A stretch of 64,000 nt of DNA from Paratractidigestivibacter sp963605405 (GTDB lineage Bacteria > Actinomycetota > Coriobacteriia > Coriobacteriales > Atopobiaceae), in NCBI GenBank assembly GCA_963605405.1, contig CAVCUP010000004.1, forward strand, positions 79,592 through 143,591. Reading direction: 5' to 3'. Positions 1 to 8,254 of this stretch are shown piece after piece. How positions within the stretch are numbered: the stretch's first letter is position 1; the number at the start of each line of letters is the position of its first letter. The notes under the pieces are model-generated. The model was given only the letters and a program-made list of their open reading frames with translations, was not told the origin of the DNA and did no database searches. Position numbers and translations under genes: made by a program.

Positions 1-111
1 GCGCAGGTGCCGGTTCTCGAGCGGAAGCCGCCCGCCCGCCAGGCGCCAACGGCACACGAGCACCGGCTCCCCGAGCTCGAAATCCTCCACACGCTGCGTC
101 CCCTCTTCCAT
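1..111 (-). CDS. 5' end of an unidentified gene, cut by the window edge
   Basis: Thirty-seven codons are visible, starting at an ATG at 111 preceded by an AAAGAGGCG ribosome binding site and reading MEEGTQRVEDFELGEPVLVC onward. It follows prfA on the same strand, where many bacteria carry prmC (the methyltransferase that modifies release factors). The visible residues do not show a PrmC signature, so I do not assign it. Position and direction make it the likely next gene of the prfA transcript, unless the hairpin between them terminates transcription. Confidence 0.55.
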   Translation of the reverse strand, partial: MEEGTQRVEDFELGEPVLVCRWRLAGGRLPLENRHLR

Positions 112-134
112 AAAGCGCCTCTTTCTAGACCAAA

Positions 135-163
135 CGGCGCCCGGCCTGCTTCGCCGGGCGCCG
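135..163 (-). terminator. GC-rich hairpin after prfA
   Basis: A perfect 11-bp stem (135-145 with 153-163) with a 7-nt loop lies between the prfA stop and the next start. On the minus strand it is followed only by a short TTT, so it may be a weak terminator or an attenuating hairpin. Confidence 0.4.
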
Positions 164-203
164 AACGTTTCGACTGAACGTGATGCCGTTTTGCCTTATA
201 CCC

Positions 204-1271
204 TTACACCTGCTCGGCGAGCTTCTCGGCGCGCTCGGCCGCGGCCAGCGCGTCGATCACGTCGGCGAGGTTGCTGCCCAGCAGCACGCCGTTGTACGTG
301 GAGTTGAAGCCGATGCGGTGGTCGGTCACGCGGTCCTGCGGCTGATTGTAGGTGCGGATCTTTTCGCTGCGGTTGCCGTGGCCGATCTGCGAGAGGCGCT
401 CGGCGCCCTGCTCGGCCTGCTGGCGCTCGAGCTCCATCTCGTAAAGACGGGCGCGCAGCATCTGCATGCAGACCTCGCGGTTCTGGATCTGCGAGCGCTG
501 GTCCTGGGACTGGACCACGGTGTTGGTGGGAAGGTGCGTGATGCGGACGGCCGAGTAGGTCGTGTTGACGCACTGGCCGCCGGGGCCGGAGGCGCAGTAG
601 GTATCGATGCGCAGGTCCTCCTGCGCGATCTGGATGTCGATCTCGTCCGCCTCGGGCAGCACGGCGACGGTGGCCGTGGAGGTCTGGATGCGGCCCTGGC
701 TCTCGGTCTTGGGGACTCGCTGCACGCGGTGGACGCCGGACTCGTACTTCATCACGGAGTAGACCTTGTCGCCGGCGACCTTGAACTCGATGGTCTTGAA
801 GCCGCCCGCGTCCGACGGCGAGGACGAGAGGACCTCAACCTTCCAGCCCTTGCTGGAGGCGAACCGCTCGTACATCTTAAAGAGGTCGCCCGCGAAGATG
901 CCGGCCTCGTCGCCGCCCACGCCGGCGCGGATCTCGACGATGGTGTCCTTCTCGTCGTTGGGGTCGGTGGGGATGAGAAGGACCTTGATCTGGTCCTCGA
1001 GGACGGGGACCTTCGCCTCGTTGGCGGCGATGTCCTCCTGCAGCATGGCCTTCTCGTCGGCGTCGGCCGCGTCGTGGAGCATCTCCTTGGCGACCTCGAT
1101 ATCGTCCAGGGCGCCGAGATACTCGCGGGCCTTCTCGACGAGCTCGGACTGGTTGGCATGCTCCTTGGCCAGGCGCGCGTACTCCTTGGGGTCGGAGGCG
1201 ACGGCCGGGTCCATGAGCTTGGCGGTGAGCTCCTCGTAGGCGGCGATGATCTTTTGAAGCTTCTCGGGCAT
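204..1271 (-). CDS. prfA: Peptide chain release factor 1
   Basis: RF1 recognises UAA and UAG stop codons and triggers peptide release on the ribosome. The 355-residue product has the usual length. The stop-codon recognition tripeptide is PKT at residues 187-189 (the PxT form typical of RF1 rather than the SPF of RF2), and the universal GGQ peptidyl-hydrolase motif is at 231-233. The ATG has an AAGGAAC ribosome binding site 6 nt upstream. It is downstream of rpmE on the same strand, an order common in Gram-positives, but a strong terminator separates the two. Confidence 0.97.
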   Translation of the reverse strand: MPEKLQKIIAAYEELTAKLMDPAVASDPKEYARLAKEHANQSELVEKAREYLGALDDIEVAKEMLHDAADADEKAMLQEDIAANEAKVPVLEDQIKVLLIPTDPNDEKDTIVEIRAGVGGDEAGIFAGDLFKMYERFASSKGWKVEVLSSSPSDAGGFKTIEFKVAGDKVYSVMKYESGVHRVQRVPKTESQGRIQTSTATVAVLPEADEIDIQIAQEDLRIDTYCASGPGGQCVNTTYSAVRITHLPTNTVVQSQDQRSQIQNREVCMQMLRARLYEMELERQQAEQGAERLSQIGHGNRSEKIRTYNQPQDRVTDHRIGFNSTYNGVLLGSNLADVIDALAAAERAEKLAEQV

Positions 1272-1463
1272 GGCTGTTCCTTATCTGTGGAAAAAATGGG
1301 CATGACTCAGCAAGGCGCGGCCCAGCTAGAAATTGTCCATTCGCAGATACATTGCGCCCTCCTCGTTTCAACCTGCTAAGAATACCGCAAACGACGCCGC
1401 CCGCCGCGCGTTTGCAGAGGGTCTACACGGCAGGGCCGTCGGCGAGAAGGGCGGCGTCGCACG

Positions 1464-1497
1464 AAAAAGGCCCCGAACCACGGCGGTTCGGGGCCTT
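1464..1497 (-). terminator. Rho-independent terminator of rpmE
   Basis: A perfect 13-bp stem (1467-1479 with 1485-1497), loop ACGGC, is followed on the minus strand by a run of five T. It lies 22 bp after the rpmE stop and should isolate rpmE from prfA. Confidence 0.85.
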
Positions 1498-1518
1498 CCA
1501 CAAGCTATGAAGCGTGCG

Positions 1519-1944
1519 CTACTCGGCAGCGGTCTCGGTCTCGGCGGGAGCCTCAACCTCGGCGGCGGGAGCCTCGGCAGCGGCCTTCTCGGCCTCAGCG
1601 GCGGCCTTCTTGGCGTACTCGGCAGCGCGGGCGGCCTTGGCGGCAGCCTTAGCCTCGGCAGCGGCCTTGCGGGCGGCCTCGGCCTCGGCGGCCTTGGCGG
1701 CGCGGGCGGCCTTGGCCTCGGCAGCCTTCTTGAGCTGGGCAGCGGCGGCGCCACCGAACTTGTCGGCGAAGCGCTGGACGCGGCCGCCGGTGTCGACGAG
1801 CTTCTGCTGGCCGGTGTAGAACGGGTGGCACTTGTCGCAGAGATCGATGGTCATCTCGGACTTGGTCGCGCGGGTCGTCCAAGTGTTGCCGCAGGTGCAG
1901 CGAACGGTGCACTCCACGTAGTTCGGGTGAATACCTTGCTTCAT
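1519..1944 (-). CDS. rpmE: Ribosomal protein bL31 with long Ala/Lys/Glu tail
   Basis: The first 65 residues are a normal zinc-binding L31 (MKQGIHPNYVEC start; cysteines 16, 18, 36 and 39 in the CxC and CxxC arrangement), a large-subunit protein. Residues about 66-141 are an added tail made almost wholly of Ala, Lys and Glu in heptad-like runs, predicted to be a long charged helix. Ordinary L31 is about 70-80 residues, so this protein is almost doubled. I start at the ATG at 1944 because the L31 family begins with MKxGIHP. The tail is coded by repetitive GCGGCCTTGGC-like DNA, a plausible source of length variation. Confidence 0.93.
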   Translation of the reverse strand: MKQGIHPNYVECTVRCTCGNTWTTRATKSEMTIDLCDKCHPFYTGQQKLVDTGGRVQRFADKFGGAAAAQLKKAAEAKAARAAKAAEAEAARKAAAEAKAAAKAARAAEYAKKAAAEAEKAAAEAPAAEVEAPAETETAAE

Positions 1945-2192
1945 AGCAGGACTCCTGTTCGTCGGCCCTGGTTCCGACCAGGGCAGGGGTTGTGTCCTGG
2001 ATTTGGCCAGGACAGTCAAGCTTTTCGAGTGTATCAGAACGCATGCGCCGCGGTTCGAACGTTCTATGGAGATTTGCGCTAAAGTGAGCAGGTTGAATTC
2101 TTTACCCGTCCCCCACCGGCCCGGCCCCTCGTCGCCCGGCTCGGGACGCCGTTCTCGCCAAACGCGTTCTCGCCAAACGAAAGGTCTAACGC

Positions 2193-2963
2193 ATGTTCCT
2201 GGCCATCGATGTGGGAAACACCCAGTCCACGCTGGGGCTCTTTGACGACGAGGGCGCGCTCGTCCGCGGCTGGCGCATGGTGAGCGACCCCGCCCAGACC
2301 GCCGACATGCTCCAGGCGCGCCTCTGGACCTACTTCGCCAAGGACGGCCTCGACCTCTCCTGCGTGACGGACGCGGCTGTGGCGAGCGTGGTGCCTCCCC
2401 TGCAGCGCGCCTGGAGCGTGTGCATGGGCGAGCTCCTGGGCCGCGAGCCCCTTCTTGTCAACGCGGCGACCGACTACGGCATGGAGATACGCATGCCCGA
2501 CCCCACGACCGTGGGAGCCGACCGCATCGCCAACGCCATAGCCGCCGTCGAGACCTACGGCGCGCCCGTGATCGTGGTCGACTTCGGCACGGCGACGAAC
2601 ATCGACGTGGTGGACGCGGACGGGGCCTACCGGGGCGGGGCGATAAGCCCGGGCCTCATGCTGAGCGCCGAGGCCCTCTTCTCCCGGGCGGCCAAGCTCG
2701 CGAGCATCCCCGTGGTCGCCCCCGAGCGCGCGCTGGGCAACACGACCGAGACGGCGATGCAGTCGGGCCTCGTCATCGGGGCCGCCGCGCAGGCGGAGGG
2801 CCTGGTCGCGCGCATGAAGGCGGAACTCGGCGAGCCGGGAGCCACCGTGGTGGGCACGGGCGGCCTCGCGCGCACCGTGAGCCGCGCGACCGACCTCTTC
2901 GACGCCGTCGACCCCGACCTCACGTTGCGCGGCATCCGCACGATCTGGCTCAGGCAGCGGTAG
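2193..2963 (+). CDS. coaX: Type III pantothenate kinase
   Basis: CoaX phosphorylates pantothenate, the first step of coenzyme A synthesis, and belongs to the ASKHA fold. The 256-residue product has the N-terminal phosphate-binding motif DVGNT (6-10), the DFGTATNIDVV motif in the middle, and GTGGLA near the C terminus. Length is normal. It is transcribed divergently from rpmE and convergently to the BirA-like/folPK pair, ending in a shared hairpin. birA and coaX are often neighbours in other bacteria, which fits the BirA-like gene here. Confidence 0.95.
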   Translation: MFLAIDVGNTQSTLGLFDDEGALVRGWRMVSDPAQTADMLQARLWTYFAKDGLDLSCVTDAAVASVVPPLQRAWSVCMGELLGREPLLVNAATDYGMEIRMPDPTTVGADRIANAIAAVETYGAPVIVVDFGTATNIDVVDADGAYRGGAISPGLMLSAEALFSRAAKLASIPVVAPERALGNTTETAMQSGLVIGAAAQAEGLVARMKAELGEPGATVVGTGGLARTVSRATDLFDAVDPDLTLRGIRTIWLRQR

Positions 2964-3049
2964 CGCGCTTCTTGCCGCGTGAATCGGGTCGAGGCGGTTG
3001 CTCGCCGGGCGCGATCGCGTCAAGGCGGCGCGAAAAACGAACGTTAAAG

Positions 3050-3092
3050 AACGCTCCAAGCGGCACGAGAGGCACCACTTGGAGCGTTTTGC
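3050..3092 (+). terminator. Terminator after coaX
   Basis: An 11-bp stem (3050-3060 with 3078-3088) is followed by TTTT on the plus strand and lies between converging genes, so it may also serve the minus-strand transcript. Confidence 0.75.
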
Positions 3093-3135
3093 TGGAGTTA
3101 GCGGAACGCGGGACAGGGGAACCGCCCCTTCGTTG

Positions 3136-3639
3136 CTAGCCCAGGGCCTCGATGGACGCCTGGCCGGGGGCGACCTCGACCTCGCGGCCGTCGAGCAGCT
3201 TGACGGTCACGCGGCCCCAGATGTCCATGCCCGCGAGCGTCCCCTTGCAGGCCACGGTGCCGTCGCGGCGCACGACCGCCGCCGGCTTGCCCATGAGCAG
3301 GCATGCGTCGAAGTAGTCCTCGAGCACGGCGGCGAGAGGCCCGGCCTTGCTGCCCGCGGCAACGGCCTCGCCCCAGGCGGCGACCTTCTCGGCAACGGCG
3401 TCGGCCACTGAGTCGTCCGCGCCCTCGCCCTCGATCTGGCACGTCACGTAAAGGCCCTCGTCGTCATAGCCCGCGCGGGTGTCCACGCGCGCGACGCGGG
3501 TGCCCTCGGAATCCACCACGTCGTGCGGCCACGCCACGTGCGCGCCCATCGCCTCGGCCGCCGCGAGCGCGGCCACGAAGGGCGTCCCGTCGATGAACCC
3601 CATCGGCACCTTTGGCCTCAGAACCAGCGCTACGCCCAT
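3136..3639 (-). CDS. BirA-like protein, catalytic-domain fragment
   Basis: This 167-residue protein resembles the second half of biotin protein ligase: VALVLRP (3-9), AWPHDVV (36-42, compare KWPND in BirA) and a C-terminal small domain with AGMDIWGRVTV, similar to the AGID.DG segment. It lacks the N-terminal DNA-binding domain and the GRGRxGR biotin/ATP loop, so ligase activity is doubtful. Its ATG lies inside the end of folPK (ATGGGCGTAG, 10-bp overlap), which predicts translational coupling. It could be a divergent BirA relative with another ligand or a decaying gene; the frame is intact and the overlap preserved, so I favour a working protein. Confidence 0.7.
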   Translation of the reverse strand: MGVALVLRPKVPMGFIDGTPFVAALAAAEAMGAHVAWPHDVVDSEGTRVARVDTRAGYDDEGLYVTCQIEGEGADDSVADAVAEKVAAWGEAVAAGSKAGPLAAVLEDYFDACLLMGKPAAVVRRDGTVACKGTLAGMDIWGRVTVKLLDGREVEVAPGQASIEALG

Positions 3640-5096
3640 GTGATCTCCCCCAAATCGGAAGTAACGGAGCCGACGCGCTCCTCGCGCGGCTTGACGCGGA
3701 CGCCGCCGTGCTCGAGGAAGCGCGTGGGGTTGTGCATGAGGTCCTCCATGGGGATGATCACGTAGTCGCGCTCGCCGAGGCGCGGGTGCGGAAGGGTGAG
3801 GCGGCGCCCGCAGTGGGTCTCGCCCTCGACCCAGGCGAGGTCGCAGTCGATGATCCGGGACTTGTTGCCGGGCTTCTTGGGGTCGCGGTCCGCGTCGTGC
3901 TTGCGGCCGAGCTGCTCCTCCACCTTGAGCAGGTGGTCCATGAGCACGAGCGGGTGGAGCTCGGTGCGAATCTCCGCCACGCAGTTGGCCACGGGCGTGG
4001 CGATGCCGTAGGCGGGCTCGGTCTCGTAGGCGTGGCTCACGTTGGCCACGCAGGTGAGCGGGATCTGGTCGATGAGCCGCACCGCGCGGCCGAGGTTGGC
4101 GAGGCGGTCGCCCACGTTGGAGCCGAGGCTCACGAAGCCCTGGCGGGCGTCCTTCTGCGCCACGGCCCAGTAGGCATTCACGGCCTGCGCACAGCCCGCG
4201 ACGTCGTGGACGCGCAGGATACGGGCCCCGTTCGAGACGGCGGCGATGCAGATTCCCTGCGTGGCGGCGTCGCGCGCGACGGCCTCGTCCACGCCCGCCA
4301 CGGCACCCACGAAGCGCTTGCGGCTCACGGCCGCGCACAGCGGGTAGCCCATCGAGACCATCGAGCGGGTGGCGCGCTGGATGACGACGTCCTCGTCGGC
4401 GAACTTATCGAAGCCGGGGCCGGGGTCGATGCAGATTCGGTCGTGGGAGACGCCGGCGCGCATGAGGATGCGAGCCTGGTCGCCGAGGTAGCCCATGACC
4501 TGGCGCATGATCGGCGCCTGGTCGGGCAGGGTAAAGCGGTGCCGAGAAACGCCGCCGCCCGCCGCGAGCGCGGCGTGGGGCCTCGCCGGGCGCGTCTCGT
4601 CGAGCTGGACCTCCTTGCGCGAGCCGCCCGCCGGGCGCGTGCCCAGGCCGTCCTTGTCCCAGTGCATGACGACGCAGCCGCAGTCGTGCTCGGCGGCCAC
4701 CTCGACCATCTTGGGGTCCGAGAAGCCCGTGACGTCGTTGACGATCGAGGCGCCCAGGCGCAGGCACATGCGCGCGACGTCCGCGTGGCGCGTGTCGACG
4801 GAGACGACGGCGCCCTCGCCCACGAGCTTGCGGACCACGGGGACCACGCGGCGCACCTCTTCCTCGCTGCTCACAGGGCGATGACCGGGGCGCGTGGACT
4901 CGCCGCCCACGTCGATGATGTCCGCCCCCTCGTCGAGCATCTCGAGCCCGCGCGCCACGGCGGCCTCAGCGTCGAGGTTCTCCCCGCCGTCGGAGAAGGA
5001 GTCCGGCGTCACGTTGAGGATGCCCATGATGCGCGGACGCGCGAGGCTTATCTCGTGTTTTCCGCAGCGCCAGACGGCGTGGTTCTCTCTGAGCAT
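3630..5096 (-). CDS. folP-folK: Dihydropteroate synthase-HPPK fusion
   Basis: One 488-residue chain carries two consecutive folate-synthesis enzymes. Residues about 20-310 are dihydropteroate synthase (GILNVTPDSFSDGG at 25-38, IDPGPGFDK at 223-231, SRKRFVG at 258-264). Residues about 320-465 are hydroxymethyl-dihydropterin pyrophosphokinase (GSNVGDRLANL, then RxRxIDCDL and LPHPRL). HPPK acts first, so the domain order is the reverse of the reaction order and of the usual fungal and plant FolK-FolP fusion. A roughly 40-residue insert follows VVMHWDK in the FolP active-site loop. I start at MLRENHAV because GGGAGG lies 8 nt upstream. The stop overlaps the BirA-like gene. Confidence 0.92.
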   Translation of the reverse strand: MLRENHAVWRCGKHEISLARPRIMGILNVTPDSFSDGGENLDAEAAVARGLEMLDEGADIIDVGGESTRPGHRPVSSEEEVRRVVPVVRKLVGEGAVVSVDTRHADVARMCLRLGASIVNDVTGFSDPKMVEVAAEHDCGCVVMHWDKDGLGTRPAGGSRKEVQLDETRPARPHAALAAGGGVSRHRFTLPDQAPIMRQVMGYLGDQARILMRAGVSHDRICIDPGPGFDKFADEDVVIQRATRSMVSMGYPLCAAVSRKRFVGAVAGVDEAVARDAATQGICIAAVSNGARILRVHDVAGCAQAVNAYWAVAQKDARQGFVSLGSNVGDRLANLGRAVRLIDQIPLTCVANVSHAYETEPAYGIATPVANCVAEIRTELHPLVLMDHLLKVEEQLGRKHDADRDPKKPGNKSRIIDCDLAWVEGETHCGRRLTLPHPRLGERDYVIIPMEDLMHNPTRFLEHGGVRVKPREERVGSVTSDLGEITWA

Positions 5097-5222
5097 GGGC
5101 GTCCTCCCGTGGTTCCGGACTTGTGAAGAAGCTGCCGCGGCGCGGCGGCGCGGCGCGGAAAACCCCATTGTAACCGGCCCCCGCGGGATGCCCGGGTTCT
5201 TAGGGGAGAAGGCGCAGAGTCG

Positions 5223-5975
5223 CTAGAAGTCGAACGCCTTCGCGATGTCGCACGCGCAGACAAGGCCCGCGGCGCCGTCCTGAGGGGTCGGCTGCATGTT
5301 CACGATGGCGAGCTTGCCCGCGCCGAAGTACTGCACGAGGCCCGCCGCCGGATACACCACGAGCGACGTGCCGCCGATGATGAGCAGGTCGGCGGCCTGG
5401 ATGGCGGCTATGGAGCCCTCGATCACGTCTCCGTCGAGGCTCTCGCCATAGAGCACGACGTCCGGCTTGATGAGCCCGCCGCACGCGGGACAGCGCGGCA
5501 CGCCCCGCTCGTCCTCGTGCTCGCGCGCCACGACCCACTCGGCGGAGTACACGGCGCCGCAGCTCTGGCAGACGTTGCGGTGGACCGAGCCGTGGAGCTC
5601 GAGCACGTTCTTTGAGCCGGCCGCCTGGTGCAGGCCGTCGATGTTCTGCGTTATGACGGCCGCAAGCTTGCCCGCGGCCTCGAGCTCGGCGAGCTTCTCG
5701 TGCGCGCGGTTGGGCTTGGCGCCGAGCGCGATCATGCGGTCGCGATAGAACTCGTAGAACTCCGCCGTGTGCTCGCAAAAGAACTGGTGGCCGAGCATCG
5801 TCTCGGGTGAATACTTGAACTTCTGATGATACAGGCCGTTCTCGCTGCGGAAGTCCGGGATTCCGCTCGCCGTCGAGACGCCCGCGCCGCCAAAGAAGAC
5901 GACGCTCTTTGCCTCGTCGATAAGTGCCTTGAGCTGGGCCGCAGCCTCCACCGGGTCCGTGATTGCGCGCGCCAT
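5223..5975 (-). CDS. cobB: Sir2-family NAD-dependent protein deacylase
   Basis: Sirtuins remove acyl groups from lysines using NAD. The 250-residue protein has GAGVSxxSGIPDFRS (from 30), TQNIDGLH (109-116), the catalytic His in HGS (128) and a zinc-binding Cys4 (136, 139, 162, 165). Length is standard for bacterial class U/III sirtuins. The ATG at 5975 follows CAAGGAGG at the correct distance; longer frames upstream lack this site. It is divergent from the patatin gene, with a 115-bp shared upstream region. Confidence 0.95.
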   Translation of the reverse strand: MARAITDPVEAAAQLKALIDEAKSVVFFGGAGVSTASGIPDFRSENGLYHQKFKYSPETMLGHQFFCEHTAEFYEFYRDRMIALGAKPNRAHEKLAELEAAGKLAAVITQNIDGLHQAAGSKNVLELHGSVHRNVCQSCGAVYSAEWVVAREHEDERGVPRCPACGGLIKPDVVLYGESLDGDVIEGSIAAIQAADLLIIGGTSLVVYPAAGLVQYFGAGKLAIVNMQPTPQDGAAGLVCACDIAKAFDF

Positions 5976-6090
5976 GTGAGCCTCCTTGTGTACGGTTTGA
6001 ATGAAGTATAGGGCCCCTGCGCGTGAATCGCCGCCCTCTATGGGGTACACACTATTTATTGACTTGGATTCGAAAGGCGGTTCTTGGCCC

Positions 6091-7038
6091 ATGGAGAAGC
6101 TCACCTGCAACGTCCGCGACTGCGCGCTCGTCTTCGAGGGAGGCGGCAACCGCGCGGGATACACGGCCGCCATGGCAAACGTGCTTCTTTCCAACGGAAT
6201 CCATTTCGGCTACGTGTGCGGGGTATCCGCCGGGTCGAGCAATACCGTCGACTACCTCAGCCGCGACCAGTACCGCACGCGGGCCGCGTTCGGCGGAGAC
6301 GACTGGACCCGCGGGCACGTGGGCCTCGCCTCCCTCGCCCAAGGCAACGGCTACTTCGATGCCGACGCGCTCTATGAGGGCGCCGTCGAGGATGGGCGGC
6401 TGCCCTTCGACTGGGACACGTTCCGCGCGAGCCCCGCGGACTGCGGCATTCAGGCTTTCGAGCGCGACACCGGGCGCACGCTGCGGTTTTCCAAAGCGGA
6501 CATGCCCGACGTCATGCGCATGATCGACATCGTGCGCGCCAGCTCCACGCTGCCCGGCGCGATGAGGCCCAGGCCCGTCGACGGCCGCGTGCTCTACGAC
6601 GGCGGCCTGGGCGAGGGCGCGGGCATCCCCGTGCGCATCGCGGAGGCGGCGGGCTACGAGAAGTTCGTCTTCCTCGCCACGCGGCCGCGCGGCTACCGCA
6701 AGTCGATGCCCAGCGCGGCGGAGGCCGAGGTCGTCAAGCGCGCCGCGTCCGATTTCCCCTACCTGCGTCAGGCGCTGCTCTCGCGCTGGGAGCGCTACAA
6801 CGCCGAGCTCGACCGCGTGGAGAAGCTCGCCGCGGACGGCCGTTGCCTCATCATCTATCCCGACCAGATGCCCGTGAGCAGCACGACCGTGAACCGGGCC
6901 AAGCTGCGCGCTTCTTACCAGATGGGCTGGGACCAGGCATGCCGCGACCTGCCGCTGCTGCGCGAATTCGTCTTTGGCTCGAGCACGGCCGGGCCGCAAG
7001 GGCCGGACGGCTGGGACGGATACATAACCATCGGGTAA
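6091..7038 (+). CDS. Patatin-like phospholipase
   Basis: A 315-residue member of the patatin family of lipid acyl hydrolases. It shows the oxyanion loop EGGGNRAGYT (16-25), the nucleophile elbow GVSAG with Ser46, and the catalytic dyad Asp in DGG (170-172). It lacks a signal peptide, so it probably acts at the inner face of the membrane. Proteins of this shape are often annotated as YjjU-like. I start at the ATG at 6091, after GAAAGGCGG. It is followed by the exonuclease gene on the same strand after 111 bp. Confidence 0.9.
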   Translation: MEKLTCNVRDCALVFEGGGNRAGYTAAMANVLLSNGIHFGYVCGVSAGSSNTVDYLSRDQYRTRAAFGGDDWTRGHVGLASLAQGNGYFDADALYEGAVEDGRLPFDWDTFRASPADCGIQAFERDTGRTLRFSKADMPDVMRMIDIVRASSTLPGAMRPRPVDGRVLYDGGLGEGAGIPVRIAEAAGYEKFVFLATRPRGYRKSMPSAAEAEVVKRAASDFPYLRQALLSRWERYNAELDRVEKLAADGRCLIIYPDQMPVSSTTVNRAKLRASYQMGWDQACRDLPLLREFVFGSSTAGPQGPDGWDGYITIG

Positions 7039-7149
7039 GCTGTTGCGCGGGCGGGCCGACGGCGCCGAGACCGAGCCGGCATCCGACGTCGGACCGGCGC
7101 CAATGCCGCGCCGCCCCCCCGCGAACTTTACCGAGAAGAAAGGCCACCC

Positions 7150-7932
7150 ATGAGCGACGATGCCCGCGAGCTGCGGTTTGTTTCTTGGAACGTGAACGGC
7201 CTGCGCGCCGTCTTAAAGAAGGACCCGAGCTTCGAGGACGTGTTCGGCGCGCTCGACGCCGACGTGTTCGCCCTGCAGGAAACCAAGCTCCAGGAGGGCC
7301 AACTCGAGCTCGACCTGCCGGGCTACGTGCAGACCTGGAGCTACGCCGAGCGCAAGGGCTACTCCGGCACGGCGGTCTTCTCGCGAGAGGAGCCGCTGCA
7401 GGTCGTGCGGCAGATCGGCTGCCCCTGCGCCGACGACGAAGGGCGTGTGTGCGCGCTCGAGTTCGATCGCTATTGGTTCGTGAACGTCTACACGCCGAAT
7501 GCGAAGAGCGAGCTCGCGCGCCTCGACGAGCGCCTTGAGTGGGACGGCGCCTACCGAGAGTTCCTGCGCAGCCTCGCCGAGCACAAACCGGTTGTGACCT
7601 GCGGCGACTTCAACGTCGCGCATAAGGAGATCGACCTCAAGAACCCCAAAAGCAACCGTGGCAACGCCGGCTTCTCCGATGAGGAGCGCGCAAGCTTCAC
7701 GGAGCTTCTGGGCGCCGGCTTTACCGACACGTTCCGCGCGCAGCACCCCGACCTCGCGGGCGCGTACAGCTGGTGGAGCTACCGCTTCAACGCGCGCAAG
7801 AACAACGCCGGTTGGCGCATCGACTACTTCCTGGTAAGCGACGATGTCGCCGACCGCGTGGTCGACGCGAGCATTCACAATGAGGTCTTCGGCAGCGATC
7901 ACTGCCCCGTCGAGCTGCGCATCCGGCTTTAA
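7150..7932 (+). CDS. exoA: Exodeoxyribonuclease III / AP endonuclease
   Basis: This base-excision repair enzyme cuts at abasic sites and removes 3' blocking groups. The 260-residue chain shows the endonuclease/exonuclease/phosphatase fold motifs: SWNVNGLRA with Asn14, LQETKLQ with Glu44, GDFNVAH with Asp152 and Asn154, and the C-terminal GSDHCPV with Asp and His. Length matches the ExoA/Xth family. An AAGAAAGG ribosome binding site precedes the ATG. Confidence 0.95.
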   Translation: MSDDARELRFVSWNVNGLRAVLKKDPSFEDVFGALDADVFALQETKLQEGQLELDLPGYVQTWSYAERKGYSGTAVFSREEPLQVVRQIGCPCADDEGRVCALEFDRYWFVNVYTPNAKSELARLDERLEWDGAYREFLRSLAEHKPVVTCGDFNVAHKEIDLKNPKSNRGNAGFSDEERASFTELLGAGFTDTFRAQHPDLAGAYSWWSYRFNARKNNAGWRIDYFLVSDDVADRVVDASIHNEVFGSDHCPVELRIRL

Positions 7933-8058
7933 GGCCGGGCGAACGGCAAAAACCTTACTGGAAACTCCGCTCACACCGCCCACTGGCTGGATTCGCCCTG
8001 AGTACGCGTCGCTTCAAACCATGAAGTGTGGTGCTCGGGGCGCCACATTATTAAATAA

Positions 8059-8197
8059 TACGAAAGTTGGGAGCAGTTCTTCGAACCTAAGGGTATCCGG
8101 CCGCAAATAGCGTCATGAGCCCCTGATTTACCTGGTATTTTCTTCATGTCTTGGTAGGTCTACTTGTCTCAGACCGATACTGCTCCCAACTTTCGTA
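8059..8197 (-). repeat. Palindromic element copy A
   Basis: A 139-bp element in the 322-bp gap after exoA. Perfect 19-bp inverted ends (8059-8077 with 8179-8197) continue with further A/T pairing outside. On the minus strand its centre reads ACCAGGTAAAT and an AGTAG motif precedes it, matching the other six copies, so it is inserted in reverse orientation relative to them. The stem sequence itself is unlike the others. I see no other gene or RNA in the gap. Confidence 0.7.
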
Positions 8198-8254
8198 CTA
8201 TTTTGCGCGGCGACAACCCAATTGACCCTTATAGCCGCCCAAACCCCGATCCGG

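Noticed and set aside
1..111. prmC after prfA
   Set aside because: Position fits, but the 37 visible residues show no PrmC signature, so no name was given.
8059..8197. Insertion sequence remnant with terminal inverted repeats
   Set aside because: No transposase remnant lies inside, length is constant across copies, and terminal sequences are not shared among copies.
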